NCBI RefSeq assembly: GCF_027627455.1
Contig: NZ_CP115483.1
Span: 3,410,001-3,474,000 of the forward strand
Direction of reading: 5' to 3'
DNA length: 64,000 bases
Source of the DNA: Sphingobacterium sp. SYP-B4668
GTDB taxonomy: Bacteria; Bacteroidota; Bacteroidia; Sphingobacteriales; Sphingobacteriaceae
Both the position numbers and the translations under genes were made by a program. Position 1 is the stretch's first letter, and each line of letters opens with the position of its first letter. Shown one piece after another: positions 25,809 through 34,823 of this stretch. The notes under the pieces were generated by a model. The model ran no database searches and was not told the origin of the DNA. It worked only from the letters and a program-made list of their open reading frames with translations.

Positions 25809-28499
25809 ATGAAAAGTTTTTTTGTCTTCATACTACTACTACTATCAAACTATGCTTACAGCCAAGTCGCTGTGAGTGGAAAGGTCCTAGACAAAGGCGA
25901 GACCAAACCGTTGCTAAATGCTTCGGTAGTCCTGCTTCACATGCCGGACTCCATTTTAAAATCCTATGGTCGAACCGATGAAAACGGCCAGTTTAAATTG
26001 GAAAAAGTGGATGCTGGACAATACATGGTATTGGTGACGTACCCCAAATTTGAGCTGTATTCACAAAAAATAGAAGTGACCGAAAGTCCTCTTAAATTGG
26101 CGGATATCAATATCAATTCGCAAGCTAATTTACTTGAAGAAGTAGTTATTACACAGAAACTTCCTATTCGAATTAAAGGGGACACTATTGAATACAATGC
26201 CGCTAGCTTTGAAACTGAAAAAAATGCCAAACTTGAGGATCTGCTGAGAAGACTACCAGGTCTAAGTGTTTCGGCAGATGGTGCAATAACTGCACACGGC
26301 AAAAGCGTTTCGAAAGTCTTGATTGAAGGCGAAGAATTCTTTGGTTACGACCCCAAGATAGCCATTCGAAATGTGCGGGCCGACGCGGTAGACAAAGTCC
26401 AAGTATATGACCGCAAATCTGAGGAAGCCGAATTGACAGGTATAGATGATGGTGTCCGCATCAAAACTGTCAATGTAGTCTTGAAGGAGGAGGCACGCAA
26501 AGGCGTTTTCGGAAATGCACAGGCGAGTATAGGTACGCGTCAGCTTTTCGATGCCGGAATATTTGCTGCTAAATTCAATAAAAGTGAACGTTTGGGCGTA
26601 ACGGCTAATTGGAACAACATGGGCACTGGTGGTGGTAACCACATCCGAATGAATAACCAAATAAATGGAAATCCAGAATACAAAAGCATTGGTGCCAATT
26701 ATGAAAACAACTTATTCAAAAGCAAGCTGAGGATCAATTCGAACTACAACTTGAATAACAATAGCAACGCCAATGAATCCGAGAGCTATAGCACAAGGAT
26801 CCTTCCTCCAAAGAAGGATGAATCGGCTGAAATCACACAAGAGACAGAACGCTCCTCTCAAAATACTTCGGATAATACAAATCACTCATTTCGTTCGGAA
26901 TTTAGATACAAAGTGGACTCTATCCAAAACCTGACCCTACAATTAAATGCAGGCAAATCATCAGGACATAATTCCAGCAGCTCGCAGAGTTCAACTTTTC
27001 AAAATTCGGCGACGATCAATGATTTTGAAGAAAAGACAAGTTCCTCATCGGACAACCAGAATATGGATGCGCGTATCGATTATAGAAGAAGGTTGAACAA
27101 TAAAGGACGTAGCCTCAATATACAGTTCAACAATCAATTTGGCAATCGAGAATCCATGTCTCACGTTAACTCCACAACCAATACTTATACTGTAGAGAAT
27201 GGAAAAACCACAAAAGAAATTGACCAGCAAAGGCAAAACGAAAACAATGACAATCGATTTGGAGGACAGATTAACCTCAGCGATCGCTTCTTCGAGAAGA
27301 TAAATGTAACGCTTGGCTACAATTTTAACAACAGCAGTAGTAAAGATCTGGTTAATGCTTACAACCTTTCTGCAACGGACGATTTTTCAGTATTGGATAC
27401 GCTGTACTCAAAAAATGAAAGGAACTCTACGACGAATCATGGAGCAAACGTAAGCCTAGGCTTTTGGAGCGAAAAATTTAACATCAATGTGTCTACTCGA
27501 GTTACGAATAGTGAGCAACGTATTCAGGATTCCTATCGAGATATTGATTTAAATAGAAATTTTTGGAACAACAACACGAATATGAACGTGAACTACAAGT
27601 TGTCCAATAGCAGAAACATATCTGCAAATTATCAAAACAGCTCTACTATACCAAGCATTGGACAATTACAGCCCTACCAACCTGCTACCAACCCGTTGTT
27701 CCAACAAGAGGGAAATCCAAACTTAAAAAGGGCAAGCAATAACAATATGAATATCAACTATAACTCCTTCTCGCTGTTGAAGGCAACTGCTATCAACGCG
27801 AATATGAGTGTAGGAATGACCAGCAATCCCATCGTTAACAAAAGTGTGATTGACAGTGTGGGAAAAACAACTTCCACCTTTGTCAATATCGATGACAAGA
27901 CAAACCTCAATCTCCAAGGTTATGCCTCGATTACCCGTCCATTGTTCAATAATGTCGTCCAATTTGGTCCTTATCTCAACTTAGGATACAACAACAGCTA
28001 TAATTACTTAAACGGCGAATTCAATGAATCCAAGAGCTTCAATGGATTTGCCGGAATCAACGCTAATAAACAGACATCTACTATAGTGGACTTCAACTTT
28101 TCGGCTGGTATGGGATTTCGTGACGAGCGGACTTTACTAAATCAAAAACTGAATAGTACCAGTATCAACTTCAACGCCAATACAGACCTCAAATATTATT
28201 TACCCTACAAAATAGCACTCTCTCAAGTTGTCAATTACTCGTACACGGGTAAAACCAAACTGTATTCTAAGGCAATACAACAATTTTACATGAATCTTGA
28301 AGTATCAAAAAAATTATTGAAAAGTGAGAGCCTATTGTTAAGTGTAAAAGCATTTGATATCTTCAAAACCTTTAATAACACCAATCGATCATTTGGGGAT
28401 TCGAATTTTTCAGAAAGTAGGAATCAGGTACTCACCCAATATTTAATGGTCGGCTTAAATTGGGATTTTAATAAAAACTTAGGAAAGAAAAATGATTAG
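25809..28499 (+). CDS. Outer membrane beta-barrel receptor-like protein with CarboxypepD regulatory-like domain
   Basis: 896 residues with a signal peptide (MKSFFVFILLLLSNYAYSQ). A carboxypeptidase-regulatory-like domain lies at ~20-100 (VSGKVLDKGETKPLLNASV, TDENGQFKLEKVDAGQYMV). A plug-like segment at ~110-230 includes LEDLLRRLPGLSVSADG, VSKVLIEGEEFFGYDPKIAIRNV and DKVQVYDRKSEEAELTGIDDG. The remainder is a long Asn/Ser-rich barrel (OMP beta-barrel family 3 type). Transport ligand unknown. Its stop codon overlaps the start of the GLPGLI gene by 8 bases, so the two are translationally coupled. Confidence 0.88.
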   Translation: MKSFFVFILLLLSNYAYSQVAVSGKVLDKGETKPLLNASVVLLHMPDSILKSYGRTDENGQFKLEKVDAGQYMVLVTYPKFELYSQKIEVTESPLKLADININSQANLLEEVVITQKLPIRIKGDTIEYNAASFETEKNAKLEDLLRRLPGLSVSADGAITAHGKSVSKVLIEGEEFFGYDPKIAIRNVRADAVDKVQVYDRKSEEAELTGIDDGVRIKTVNVVLKEEARKGVFGNAQASIGTRQLFDAGIFAAKFNKSERLGVTANWNNMGTGGGNHIRMNNQINGNPEYKSIGANYENNLFKSKLRINSNYNLNNNSNANESESYSTRILPPKKDESAEITQETERSSQNTSDNTNHSFRSEFRYKVDSIQNLTLQLNAGKSSGHNSSSSQSSTFQNSATINDFEEKTSSSSDNQNMDARIDYRRRLNNKGRSLNIQFNNQFGNRESMSHVNSTTNTYTVENGKTTKEIDQQRQNENNDNRFGGQINLSDRFFEKINVTLGYNFNNSSSKDLVNAYNLSATDDFSVLDTLYSKNERNSTTNHGANVSLGFWSEKFNINVSTRVTNSEQRIQDSYRDIDLNRNFWNNNTNMNVNYKLSNSRNISANYQNSSTIPSIGQLQPYQPATNPLFQQEGNPNLKRASNNNMNINYNSFSLLKATAINANMSVGMTSNPIVNKSVIDSVGKTTSTFVNIDDKTNLNLQGYASITRPLFNNVVQFGPYLNLGYNNSYNYLNGEFNESKSFNGFAGINANKQTSTIVDFNFSAGMGFRDERTLLNQKLNSTSINFNANTDLKYYLPYKIALSQVVNYSYTGKTKLYSKAIQQFYMNLEVSKKLLKSESLLLSVKAFDIFKTFNNTNRSFGDSNFSESRNQVLTQYLMVGLNWDFNKNLGKKND

Positions 28500-29355
28500 G
28501 ATACTCATCATACTTAGCGCTGTATTACTGCAAATAGAGGCTGTCGTAGCGCAGCATGCCTACTTCCCTACCCAAGGTACCATCTACTTTGAAAAGGTCA
28601 CCTACACCAAGGCCCGAATGAAAGAGATGATGAACAAGATGGGCAATCAAAACGATAGAGGAATGCGATACGACATGTCGGGCCATATGTCGGAGATGCC
28701 AGAGAGCGTAACCACAAATTTTGTGATGCAATTCGACCAACAGCAGACACTCATGCTTTCGGAGGAAGCCAGTGGTACTGGTTCTACCCAAATGAGAGGT
28801 AGAGGTCAAGGAGGACGAGGAGGAGGTCGAAGTGGAAATATGCAGATGGCCGCTCCAATAGTATCCAGAGGTGGCAGAGGTGCCGGACAAAAGACGTTTT
28901 ATCAAAATTTAAAATCAAAAGAAACATCCATCCAAGTAGAATTAGATGAAAAATACATTTTAAAAGATAGTTTGCAACAAGTGACTTGGCGATTTACCGA
29001 TGAGTACCGAAATATAGCTGGATATGATTGCAGACGGGTAAACGGAGCAACAACAGACTCGTTATATTTAATTGCATTTTACACTGACCAGATACCTGTA
29101 GATGGAGGACCTGTACTGACGGGCGGCCTTCCGGGGATGATTTTGGGACTGGTCATTCCCGAAATGCATATCAATTATTGGGCAACCAAAGTAGACTTTA
29201 CGAATACGCCGATTACAACTAGTTGGAAAGATAAGAAGGCTAAGGAAATCACGATGACCAATTTTTTCGATTTACTTTCGAAAAGTGTATTCTCAAGGGG
29301 AAGGGCGAATAGCCAACAGAGTCGTCGCTCGATTATGGAAAACCTGATATACTAA
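28492..29355 (+). CDS. GLPGLI family protein
   Basis: 287 residues with a signal peptide (MIRILIILSAVLLQIEAVVAQ). The family name motif appears as GGLPGMILGLVIPEMHINYWA near residues ~207-225. GLPGLI proteins are Bacteroidota exported proteins of unknown function, commonly next to barrel receptors as here. Unusual for the family is an insertion at ~95-130 that is rich in Gly, Arg and Gln (RGQGGRGGGRSGN) plus a Met-rich stretch at ~35-75. The pairing and overlap with the upstream barrel gene argue for a joint envelope function. Confidence 0.88.
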   Translation: MIRILIILSAVLLQIEAVVAQHAYFPTQGTIYFEKVTYTKARMKEMMNKMGNQNDRGMRYDMSGHMSEMPESVTTNFVMQFDQQQTLMLSEEASGTGSTQMRGRGQGGRGGGRSGNMQMAAPIVSRGGRGAGQKTFYQNLKSKETSIQVELDEKYILKDSLQQVTWRFTDEYRNIAGYDCRRVNGATTDSLYLIAFYTDQIPVDGGPVLTGGLPGMILGLVIPEMHINYWATKVDFTNTPITTSWKDKKAKEITMTNFFDLLSKSVFSRGRANSQQSRRSIMENLIY

Positions 29356-29360
29356 TTAAA

Positions 29361-29406
29361 ATTGATATTCTGACCTCAATAATAGAGTTGAGGTCAGAAT
29401 ATCAAT
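29361..29406. terminator. Long perfect hairpin between convergent genes
   Basis: A perfect 19-bp stem (29361-29379 with 29388-29406) and 8-base loop lie between the GLPGLI stop and the Gfo/Idh/MocA stop. There is no strong T-run; probably a bidirectional terminator or mRNA 3' end stabiliser. Confidence 0.7.
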
Positions 29407-29413
29407 GGACTAT

Positions 29414-30832
29414 CTATACAACATAATACTGCTCCCACCCTTTGCGTGGTGGAGGTCCCATTAACATTGCATTCGCAAATTTATCATTGGTGACCTCTTT
29501 CTTGATTGGGTCAAACGTTATCTTGTTGTTCATCTTCTGCGTCATCACACCCAAGCAGAACACTTGGCTTAAAGGGCCCGCTATTTCAAAAGAAGACCGT
29601 GTCTTTTCTTGGCCTTTGCAAGCTTTAAGAAAGTTCGCAAAGTGGTTGGAAGGTGAAGCTTGTACCTGTGGCAAGCGGCCCGCTATATCCTTAGCTTTTG
29701 ATTCTGGAATAATCTGTAATGTACTACCGTGAGATCCTCCTTTGAATGTTAAGTCTTTCGAATAAATAATCTTTCCGGGATTCAATTTAACCGGCTGCAG
29801 GGCCCCGTTACTTGGGGGTGGAATATTAGGATCTAATCCAGAAACACCATAACCTTCCGGAATTGGAGGTAGATTGTCCAATCCGTCATACCAGTTGATA
29901 TCTATAGCAGGCATCCCCTTGCGTTTAGGAAAATGAAATTTCAATGTCGAAGACATTGGAAAGAAAAAGGAATTGTGACCGTCCAATTTAACAGCTTCAA
30001 CGGATGTAGGAAGTCCCATATCTAGGAATTCGTGAGCGGTATCCAACAAATGTGCTCCCCAGTCTCCCAATGCCCCCATTCCAAAATCAAACCAACAGCG
30101 CCACTGCCCGTTGACAAAATCTTTATTGTAATCATGTCCCATCGTCTGCATCTGCCAAAGATCCCAGTCCAACGTTTCAGGTGTATGCTCAGGGAGTGGA
30201 AAAGCCTTGATATTGGTATCCCAGCCGTGCCATCTGCGAGGCATATTCATGTGCGCATCGATGCGGGTTACATTCTTGATGATACCTGCATCTTTCCAAG
30301 CTTTGAATTGAAAATAATTAGCCTCCGAATGTCCTTGATTTCCCATTTGGGTGACTACCTTATTCTGCTTCTTCGCCTTTTGCATCATCAGCTCTACTTC
30401 CCAGAAGGTATGGGCCATGGGCTTTTCAACATAGACGTGTTTTCCTAAATCCAATGCCATCATCGTGATGGCAAAGTGTGCAAAATCAGGTGTACCTACT
30501 GATACCGCGTCAATTTGACTACCCATCTTATCAAACATCTGTCTGAAATCCGTGAAGCGTGGTACATCTGGAAATTCTTTCAGTATACCTAATGTATGGG
30601 GTGCGCCCATATCCACATCGCATAGGGCGACAATATTGCACAAACCTGTTTTGTAAAGATCTCTAATAATATCAGCAGCTCGATTGCCAACTCCGACACA
30701 GGCCAAATTGACTCGTTCATTGGGTTTAGCCAATACAACATGCCCCAACAGGCTATTGGCGACAACGACAGCGCCTCCTGCTACAGCAGATTTTTTAAGG
30801 AAACTTCTTCTCGATATATAATGATTCATCAT
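29414..30832 (-). CDS. Tat-exported Gfo/Idh/MocA family oxidoreductase
   Basis: 472 residues. A Tat signal (SRRSFLKKSAVAGGAVVVANSLLG) precedes a Rossmann domain with nucleotide-binding LACVGVGNRAADIIRDL (~45) and catalytic KHVYVEKPMAH (~133, Lys of EKP). The C-terminal part (CWFDFGMGALGDWGAHLLDTAHEF) is the bacterial-type substrate domain. Family members reduce or oxidise sugars with NAD(P). Periplasmic members keep the cofactor tightly bound, as known for glucose-fructose oxidoreductase. It is the last gene of a three-gene operon with a DUF1080 protein and a TIM-barrel isomerase, consistent with interconversion of 3-keto sugars. Confidence 0.9.
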   Translation of the reverse strand: MMNHYISRRSFLKKSAVAGGAVVVANSLLGHVVLAKPNERVNLACVGVGNRAADIIRDLYKTGLCNIVALCDVDMGAPHTLGILKEFPDVPRFTDFRQMFDKMGSQIDAVSVGTPDFAHFAITMMALDLGKHVYVEKPMAHTFWEVELMMQKAKKQNKVVTQMGNQGHSEANYFQFKAWKDAGIIKNVTRIDAHMNMPRRWHGWDTNIKAFPLPEHTPETLDWDLWQMQTMGHDYNKDFVNGQWRCWFDFGMGALGDWGAHLLDTAHEFLDMGLPTSVEAVKLDGHNSFFFPMSSTLKFHFPKRKGMPAIDINWYDGLDNLPPIPEGYGVSGLDPNIPPPSNGALQPVKLNPGKIIYSKDLTFKGGSHGSTLQIIPESKAKDIAGRLPQVQASPSNHFANFLKACKGQEKTRSSFEIAGPLSQVFCLGVMTQKMNNKITFDPIKKEVTNDKFANAMLMGPPPRKGWEQYYVV

Positions 30833-30870
30833 AATAAATTTATACGGGTCATTTTTTAGATTGGTGTATT

Positions 30871-32274
30871 TTACAACACCTTGATTTTAATGTTTCGATA
30901 GGACACATTGTCACCGTGATCTTGCAAAAGGATATGTCCCTTTTTAGCCTCACCAAAAGCTGGCCAATCTTTGTACTTGCTAATCGCGACCAAATCTTTG
31001 AAAGCCTGGCTTCCACGTTGATATTCTACCATTTTCTCGCCATTGAGATAATGCACTACTTTATTGTCAGGTGTGACGACCACTCGTCCTCTGTTCCATT
31101 CGCCAATTGGTCTACGAGGCCTGGGCTCACGATTGGAAGTAATCAAATCATACAACGATGCCAACGTACGGTTGCCATTTCTGCCCAATTTGGCGTCAGG
31201 GTGTTTCTCATCGTCCAACACTTGATATTCCAATCCTATCGCTGATCCATGGGTCTGCTCTTTAAGTGTTACAAAATATTTAACACCACTATTGGCGCCA
31301 GGGGTAAGTTTGAATTCAAATGATAAATCGAAAGCACTAAATTGATCTGTGGTCACGATATCACCACCATTGGTTGATTCACCACCATCTGATTTCTGTA
31401 CACTGATGATACCATCGGCTATCTTCCATCCCTTTTTCGGAAACTCATCAGAACGTGTGCTTCTCCAGTTAGTAGCATCAATTCCGTTAAAAAGCAATTT
31501 ATAACCGGCATCTTCTTCGGCTTTGGACAGTTTATTAGGTGTCAAGTTGACCACGTAAACATCCTTTGGAAAATCTTTGGTTTTCAAATTTTCAGTCTGG
31601 ATGTTTACATTCTTGAAAAACACTTGTTTCCCATCCAATGCTTCAGGAATACTATGTACTTGTAGACCGATAAATCCCTTTGCATCTACTGTATCGATCA
31701 CATAGGCGACGGGAATATCATTGACCCATGTCTTGGTTTCATTGCCTATAGCTTCGATACGAATGTGGTTGTATTCTCCTGGCTTATATGCTGACTTGGC
31801 GCGCTCATTCAAATCCAAAGGATACAACCAATTTCTCCGTCCTTCGTCATATATCCCGCCAGTCCAAGCACGTGCACTCGGATCGATCTCCACCTGGCGA
31901 CCATACACCCTTCCTCGTCCATTGTTGGCGTCCTTATCTATATGGCTGCGTGTCTGTATTCCAGAATTGGTATTATCACCTTCCAATTTGACGTCAAGCT
32001 CCAATACAAAATCCCCATACTCTTGTTCGGTAATCAAAAATGAATTGGGTGTACCCTTAGTCATTCGTCCGACGATCGCACCATCTTCAATTTTATAGGG
32101 AGCATTCCCTCCCACTGTCTTCCATCCTGTCAGACTCTTTCCATCAAACAAAGGCTTCCATTTCTCTTCATTTTGTCCTTTCGACGTGTTATTACAAGCT
32201 GTCAGTAAAAAAATCGAAGCAAGGGTACACCATGTCCATCCTCTACTTGTACTAAAAATTTTCTGCTTTACCAT
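30871..32274 (-). CDS. Double-domain DUF1080 (3-keto-disaccharide hydrolase family) lipoprotein
   Basis: 467 residues with a lipoprotein signal (FLLTAC, Cys27). It has two copies of the DUF1080 / 3keto-disac_hyd jelly roll. Domain 1 at ~35-225 has WKPLFDGKSLTGWKT, NSGIQTRSH and GRQVEIDPSARAWTGGIYDE. Domain 2 at ~250-467 has YKLLFNGIDATNWRST, NSGVKYFVTLKE and GLEYQVLDDEKHPDA. Family members cleave glycosides after oxidation of the C3 hydroxyl. The duplication may give two specificities or one catalytic and one binding domain. It lies between an isomerase and a Gfo/Idh/MocA enzyme, 38 bases before the latter. Confidence 0.9.
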   Translation of the reverse strand: MVKQKIFSTSRGWTWCTLASIFLLTACNNTSKGQNEEKWKPLFDGKSLTGWKTVGGNAPYKIEDGAIVGRMTKGTPNSFLITEQEYGDFVLELDVKLEGDNTNSGIQTRSHIDKDANNGRGRVYGRQVEIDPSARAWTGGIYDEGRRNWLYPLDLNERAKSAYKPGEYNHIRIEAIGNETKTWVNDIPVAYVIDTVDAKGFIGLQVHSIPEALDGKQVFFKNVNIQTENLKTKDFPKDVYVVNLTPNKLSKAEEDAGYKLLFNGIDATNWRSTRSDEFPKKGWKIADGIISVQKSDGGESTNGGDIVTTDQFSAFDLSFEFKLTPGANSGVKYFVTLKEQTHGSAIGLEYQVLDDEKHPDAKLGRNGNRTLASLYDLITSNREPRPRRPIGEWNRGRVVVTPDNKVVHYLNGEKMVEYQRGSQAFKDLVAISKYKDWPAFGEAKKGHILLQDHGDNVSYRNIKIKVL

Positions 32275-32390
32275 TAATCTATAATTTTGTAAAATATAAA
32301 TACTTATTTATGTGATTCAAACAACAATTGCAATCTATATGACCAAAAAAGGGTCGATAATCCTTCTTCCTGTTTAATTGGAAGCCTACT

Positions 32391-33236
32391 TTAACTCGCG
32401 TCCAATACACCTCTAAAGTACCCAGCAGATTCGGCAATACCAGCCAAAGGATCTTTCATATCCTTTTCAAACTCCAAACTACAGACACCTGGATATTTAA
32501 TCTTCTTCAACGCAAGGACAAACTTAGGGATGTCGATCACTCCCCTACCCAATTCACACGTCTTACCGTCTGCACTTGCAGCCGTAACATTTTTCAAATG
32601 GATATCAAAGATTCTATGCTTATATCTAACCAAATCTTTAATAGAATCTTGCCCGTCCCTGACATTGTGTCCCATATCAAAGCACATCCCCATTCGAGCG
32701 TCCAAGTCCTTAACATGGTTATAGATTACTGTAGCATTGGGATAGATTTTATCTTCTGGGCCATGATTATGGATCGCATATCGGATGTTATATGCTTTTG
32801 TTTTTTCGGCTATATACTCCAAATCCTTAATCTCAGGTATGCCAATGACTAAATCAACGCCCACACGCTTTGCATATTCAAATGCACTGTCTATTTCCTC
32901 TCTCTTCTTCATATATATAGGCCCCACGGCGTAGCCCTTAACATTAACCGCCGCCAATTGTTTGTGAAAGGCCTCTATCTCCGCTGCCGTACTCTTATAG
33001 GGCAGATGAAAGTCTTTAATGCATAGATAATGAACATCCATCCTTTTCATCATCGCTAAAGATTGTTCTAAATTAAAATTGACAAAACTGTATCCTGCTA
33101 TTCCCAATTTGATGGACTGTTTGCTATCCTTATTCTGCACAGGCGAGGCCCATGCATTGGATATTAGGGATGTTCCGGCATATGCAGCAGATAAGCTGAA
33201 TAAACTCTTACGGATGAAGTTTCTTCTTGAATTCAT
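32391..33236 (-). CDS. Exported sugar phosphate isomerase/epimerase-like TIM barrel protein
   Basis: 281 residues of the xylose isomerase-like AP endonuclease 2 superfamily. The N-terminal MNSRRNFIRKSLFSLSAAYAGTSL is a Tat-type signal. Metal-ligand candidates are Glu in VIGIPEIKD, His in AIHNHGPE, Asp/His in GMCFDMGHNVRDGQD and Glu in CSLEFEKDM, as in the divalent-metal isomerases of this fold. It probably isomerises or epimerises a keto sugar in the periplasm. It is the first gene of the three-gene operon (116 bases before the DUF1080 gene). Confidence 0.88.
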   Translation of the reverse strand: MNSRRNFIRKSLFSLSAAYAGTSLISNAWASPVQNKDSKQSIKLGIAGYSFVNFNLEQSLAMMKRMDVHYLCIKDFHLPYKSTAAEIEAFHKQLAAVNVKGYAVGPIYMKKREEIDSAFEYAKRVGVDLVIGIPEIKDLEYIAEKTKAYNIRYAIHNHGPEDKIYPNATVIYNHVKDLDARMGMCFDMGHNVRDGQDSIKDLVRYKHRIFDIHLKNVTAASADGKTCELGRGVIDIPKFVLALKKIKYPGVCSLEFEKDMKDPLAGIAESAGYFRGVLDAS

Positions 33237-33579
33237 GGTAATCTATTTTATTTAACTCGCTAAAAAAGTGGTTTGCAATGTCATACAATTTCCCCTGCTG
33301 AAATTAAAATCGACAATTGTCAAATCCTAAGACGTCATCTAATAACAGGAGATGGTTTATACCGATCGGTTTACGCTATAAGTAATCCGGATACACAATA
33401 ATATCAATTTTCACCCCCATTTTTACGGAAAGTGAGGTATTTATTTACGAAAACGTTTTAGAGTACAAACAGAAAAAAACGGAAAATAGAGATTCCGGAA
33501 TAAAATATTTAGAGGAGCCAGAAAATACGCATATTGGCCCCTTCAATCTTCTGGGTGAAGATTGAAGGGGCTCTATATA
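33237..33579. other. Gene-free stretch (promoter region of the DUF1080 operon and DoxX terminator)
   Basis: 343 bases with the operon promoter presumably near the right end of the minus-strand operon start and a terminator hairpin at 33537-33571. An ACCGATCGGT palindrome lies at 33360-33369. No -33/-7 pair was located with confidence. Confidence 0.5.
33537..33571 (-). terminator. Terminator of the DoxX gene
   Basis: A perfect 15-bp stem (33537-33551 with 33557-33571, GC-rich base) with 5-base loop lies 8 bases after the DoxX stop on the minus strand. Confidence 0.8.
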
Positions 33580-34026
33580 CTAAATCTTACGCAAGTACCC
33601 GGGCTTGTTCATGGCATTGTCTAAAGAGTATCGGCCAGAGCCGATAACTAGAAATACCAACAACAAGATGAGGACGATTGCCGAAAGCCAAAATTCGGAA
33701 TTCAAAAAGCTAAACCCGTTTGTGATGTTCACAAAAAATACGGCTCCAATAAGGATGGGTAGTTGAAAAACAACGGCGATTCGTGTTGAAAATCCTAAGG
33801 CGATAAAAATACCTCCTACCAAGTGCGCAAATGCAACATAATGTACGGCTGACCAGATAGACAACTGAAAATGTGTCCTTTCAATCAGTCGCGCAACGGA
33901 GTCAGTATCCGAGATGAAACTCACCCCCTTTACAAAAATGATGACACCAAGGACAATTCTAACAACATCCAACCACCGAGGATGATGGGTATCTCCCCAA
34001 TGTTCAATCCTGTGTACTAGATTCAT
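33580..34026 (-). CDS. DoxX family membrane protein
   Basis: 148 residues with four predicted membrane helices (~20-40, 62-85, 92-112, 118-138). The DoxX-type pattern includes VRIVLGVIIFVKGVSFI, VAFAHLVGGIFIALGFSTRIAVV and ILIGAVFFVN. DoxX/DoxD proteins are small inner-membrane proteins linked to quinone-dependent oxidation or redox stress in some species; the role here is unknown. Single gene with its own terminator. Confidence 0.85.
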   Translation of the reverse strand: MNLVHRIEHWGDTHHPRWLDVVRIVLGVIIFVKGVSFISDTDSVARLIERTHFQLSIWSAVHYVAFAHLVGGIFIALGFSTRIAVVFQLPILIGAVFFVNITNGFSFLNSEFWLSAIVLILLLVFLVIGSGRYSLDNAMNKPGYLRKI

Positions 34027-34386
34027 AATGACCTCCTTTTTAATTGGTTATATAAAGTTAACGAAAAAAAACTGGATAAAGTACTTCAAAAATCGTCCTA
34101 TTTTTCAAAACATCAACGGTGGATACTATTCTCCAAACAGCAAAACATTAAAAAGTCGCATGCATTATTCTTACGGTTAACACACATACGGTACACATAA
34201 AGCCATTAAGCTGAAAATGAAAGAAATAAAAAGTAAAAGCCTGAAGCTATCATTTGTGGCGCTATATATGACAAAACAGGGAACTGGTATCCCCTATTCG
34301 AATAGAGAGTGAAAGAGCGCGATATACACGGCTATTTGGCAGTAAGGGCAACCCAATCGGATTTGAACAAGCGTAAAGATAAGGTG
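34027..34386. other. Gene-free stretch
   Basis: 360 bases between two minus-strand genes. No open frame, RNA gene or convincing hairpin was seen. It presumably holds the DoxX promoter. Confidence 0.45.
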
Positions 34387-34671
34387 TTAATCTACCTCAA
34401 TCAAGAGAAAGTCTTGGACACTATCGTGATTCTCTAACTGGATAATATCCCCCTCGTAGGCGCCAATCAATGAGCGATAGAGACTATTGTCAAAATCCTC
34501 CAAAGTAATCTGGAAGTGAAGAATGGTATTACCTTGAAGAGAACGCAATTTAATCTTGGAATTAATGCCAACCAAATCCTTCAGTTGGGACCAATCATTC
34601 CTTTCAGAACCTCCACTTGACTGACGGATATCCGCTGATGAATCTGCACGCTGTATTTTCTTAAACCTCAT
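34387..34671 (-). CDS. Small hypothetical protein
   Basis: 94 residues, soluble, no signal. The charged N-terminus (MRFKKIQRADSSADIRQSSGGSERNDW) looks disordered, and the rest (IKLRSLQGNTILHFQITLEDF, LIGAYEGDIIQLENHD) has alternating strands. The VGINSKIKLRS... IGAYEGDIIQL arrangement is faintly like the C-terminal FKBP-like domain of Gre-type transcription factors, but this is weak. It stands alone between the galactose operon terminator and a gene-free stretch. Confidence 0.6.
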   Translation of the reverse strand: MRFKKIQRADSSADIRQSSGGSERNDWSQLKDLVGINSKIKLRSLQGNTILHFQITLEDFDNSLYRSLIGAYEGDIIQLENHDSVQDFLLIEVD

Positions 34672-34726
34672 GACCTTATACCTAAATAATCCGATAATGA
34701 CTTACAATATGTATAAGGCAAAACTA

Positions 34727-34765
34727 GGAAAATAAAATCTACCAAACAAGTAGATTTTATTTTCC
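34727..34765 (-). terminator. Terminator of the galactose operon
   Basis: A perfect 16-bp A/T-rich stem (34727-34742 with 34750-34765) and 7-base loop lie ~60 bases past the galK stop. A short TTTT follows on the minus strand. Confidence 0.65.
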
Positions 34766-34823
34766 AAATTAATTCCAGCAAGTAGGCTGTGCTTGATTCC
34801 CGGAAATCGTATAACTAAGAATC

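Noticed and set aside
25809..29355. Transposon-like low-complexity region (Asn/Ser-rich and Gly/Arg-rich segments)
   Set aside because: The bias lies within intact reading frames of recognisable envelope protein families.
34387..34671. GreA/GreB transcription factor fragment
   Set aside because: Only a faint similarity to the C-terminal domain, with no coiled-coil N-domain; kept as hypothetical.
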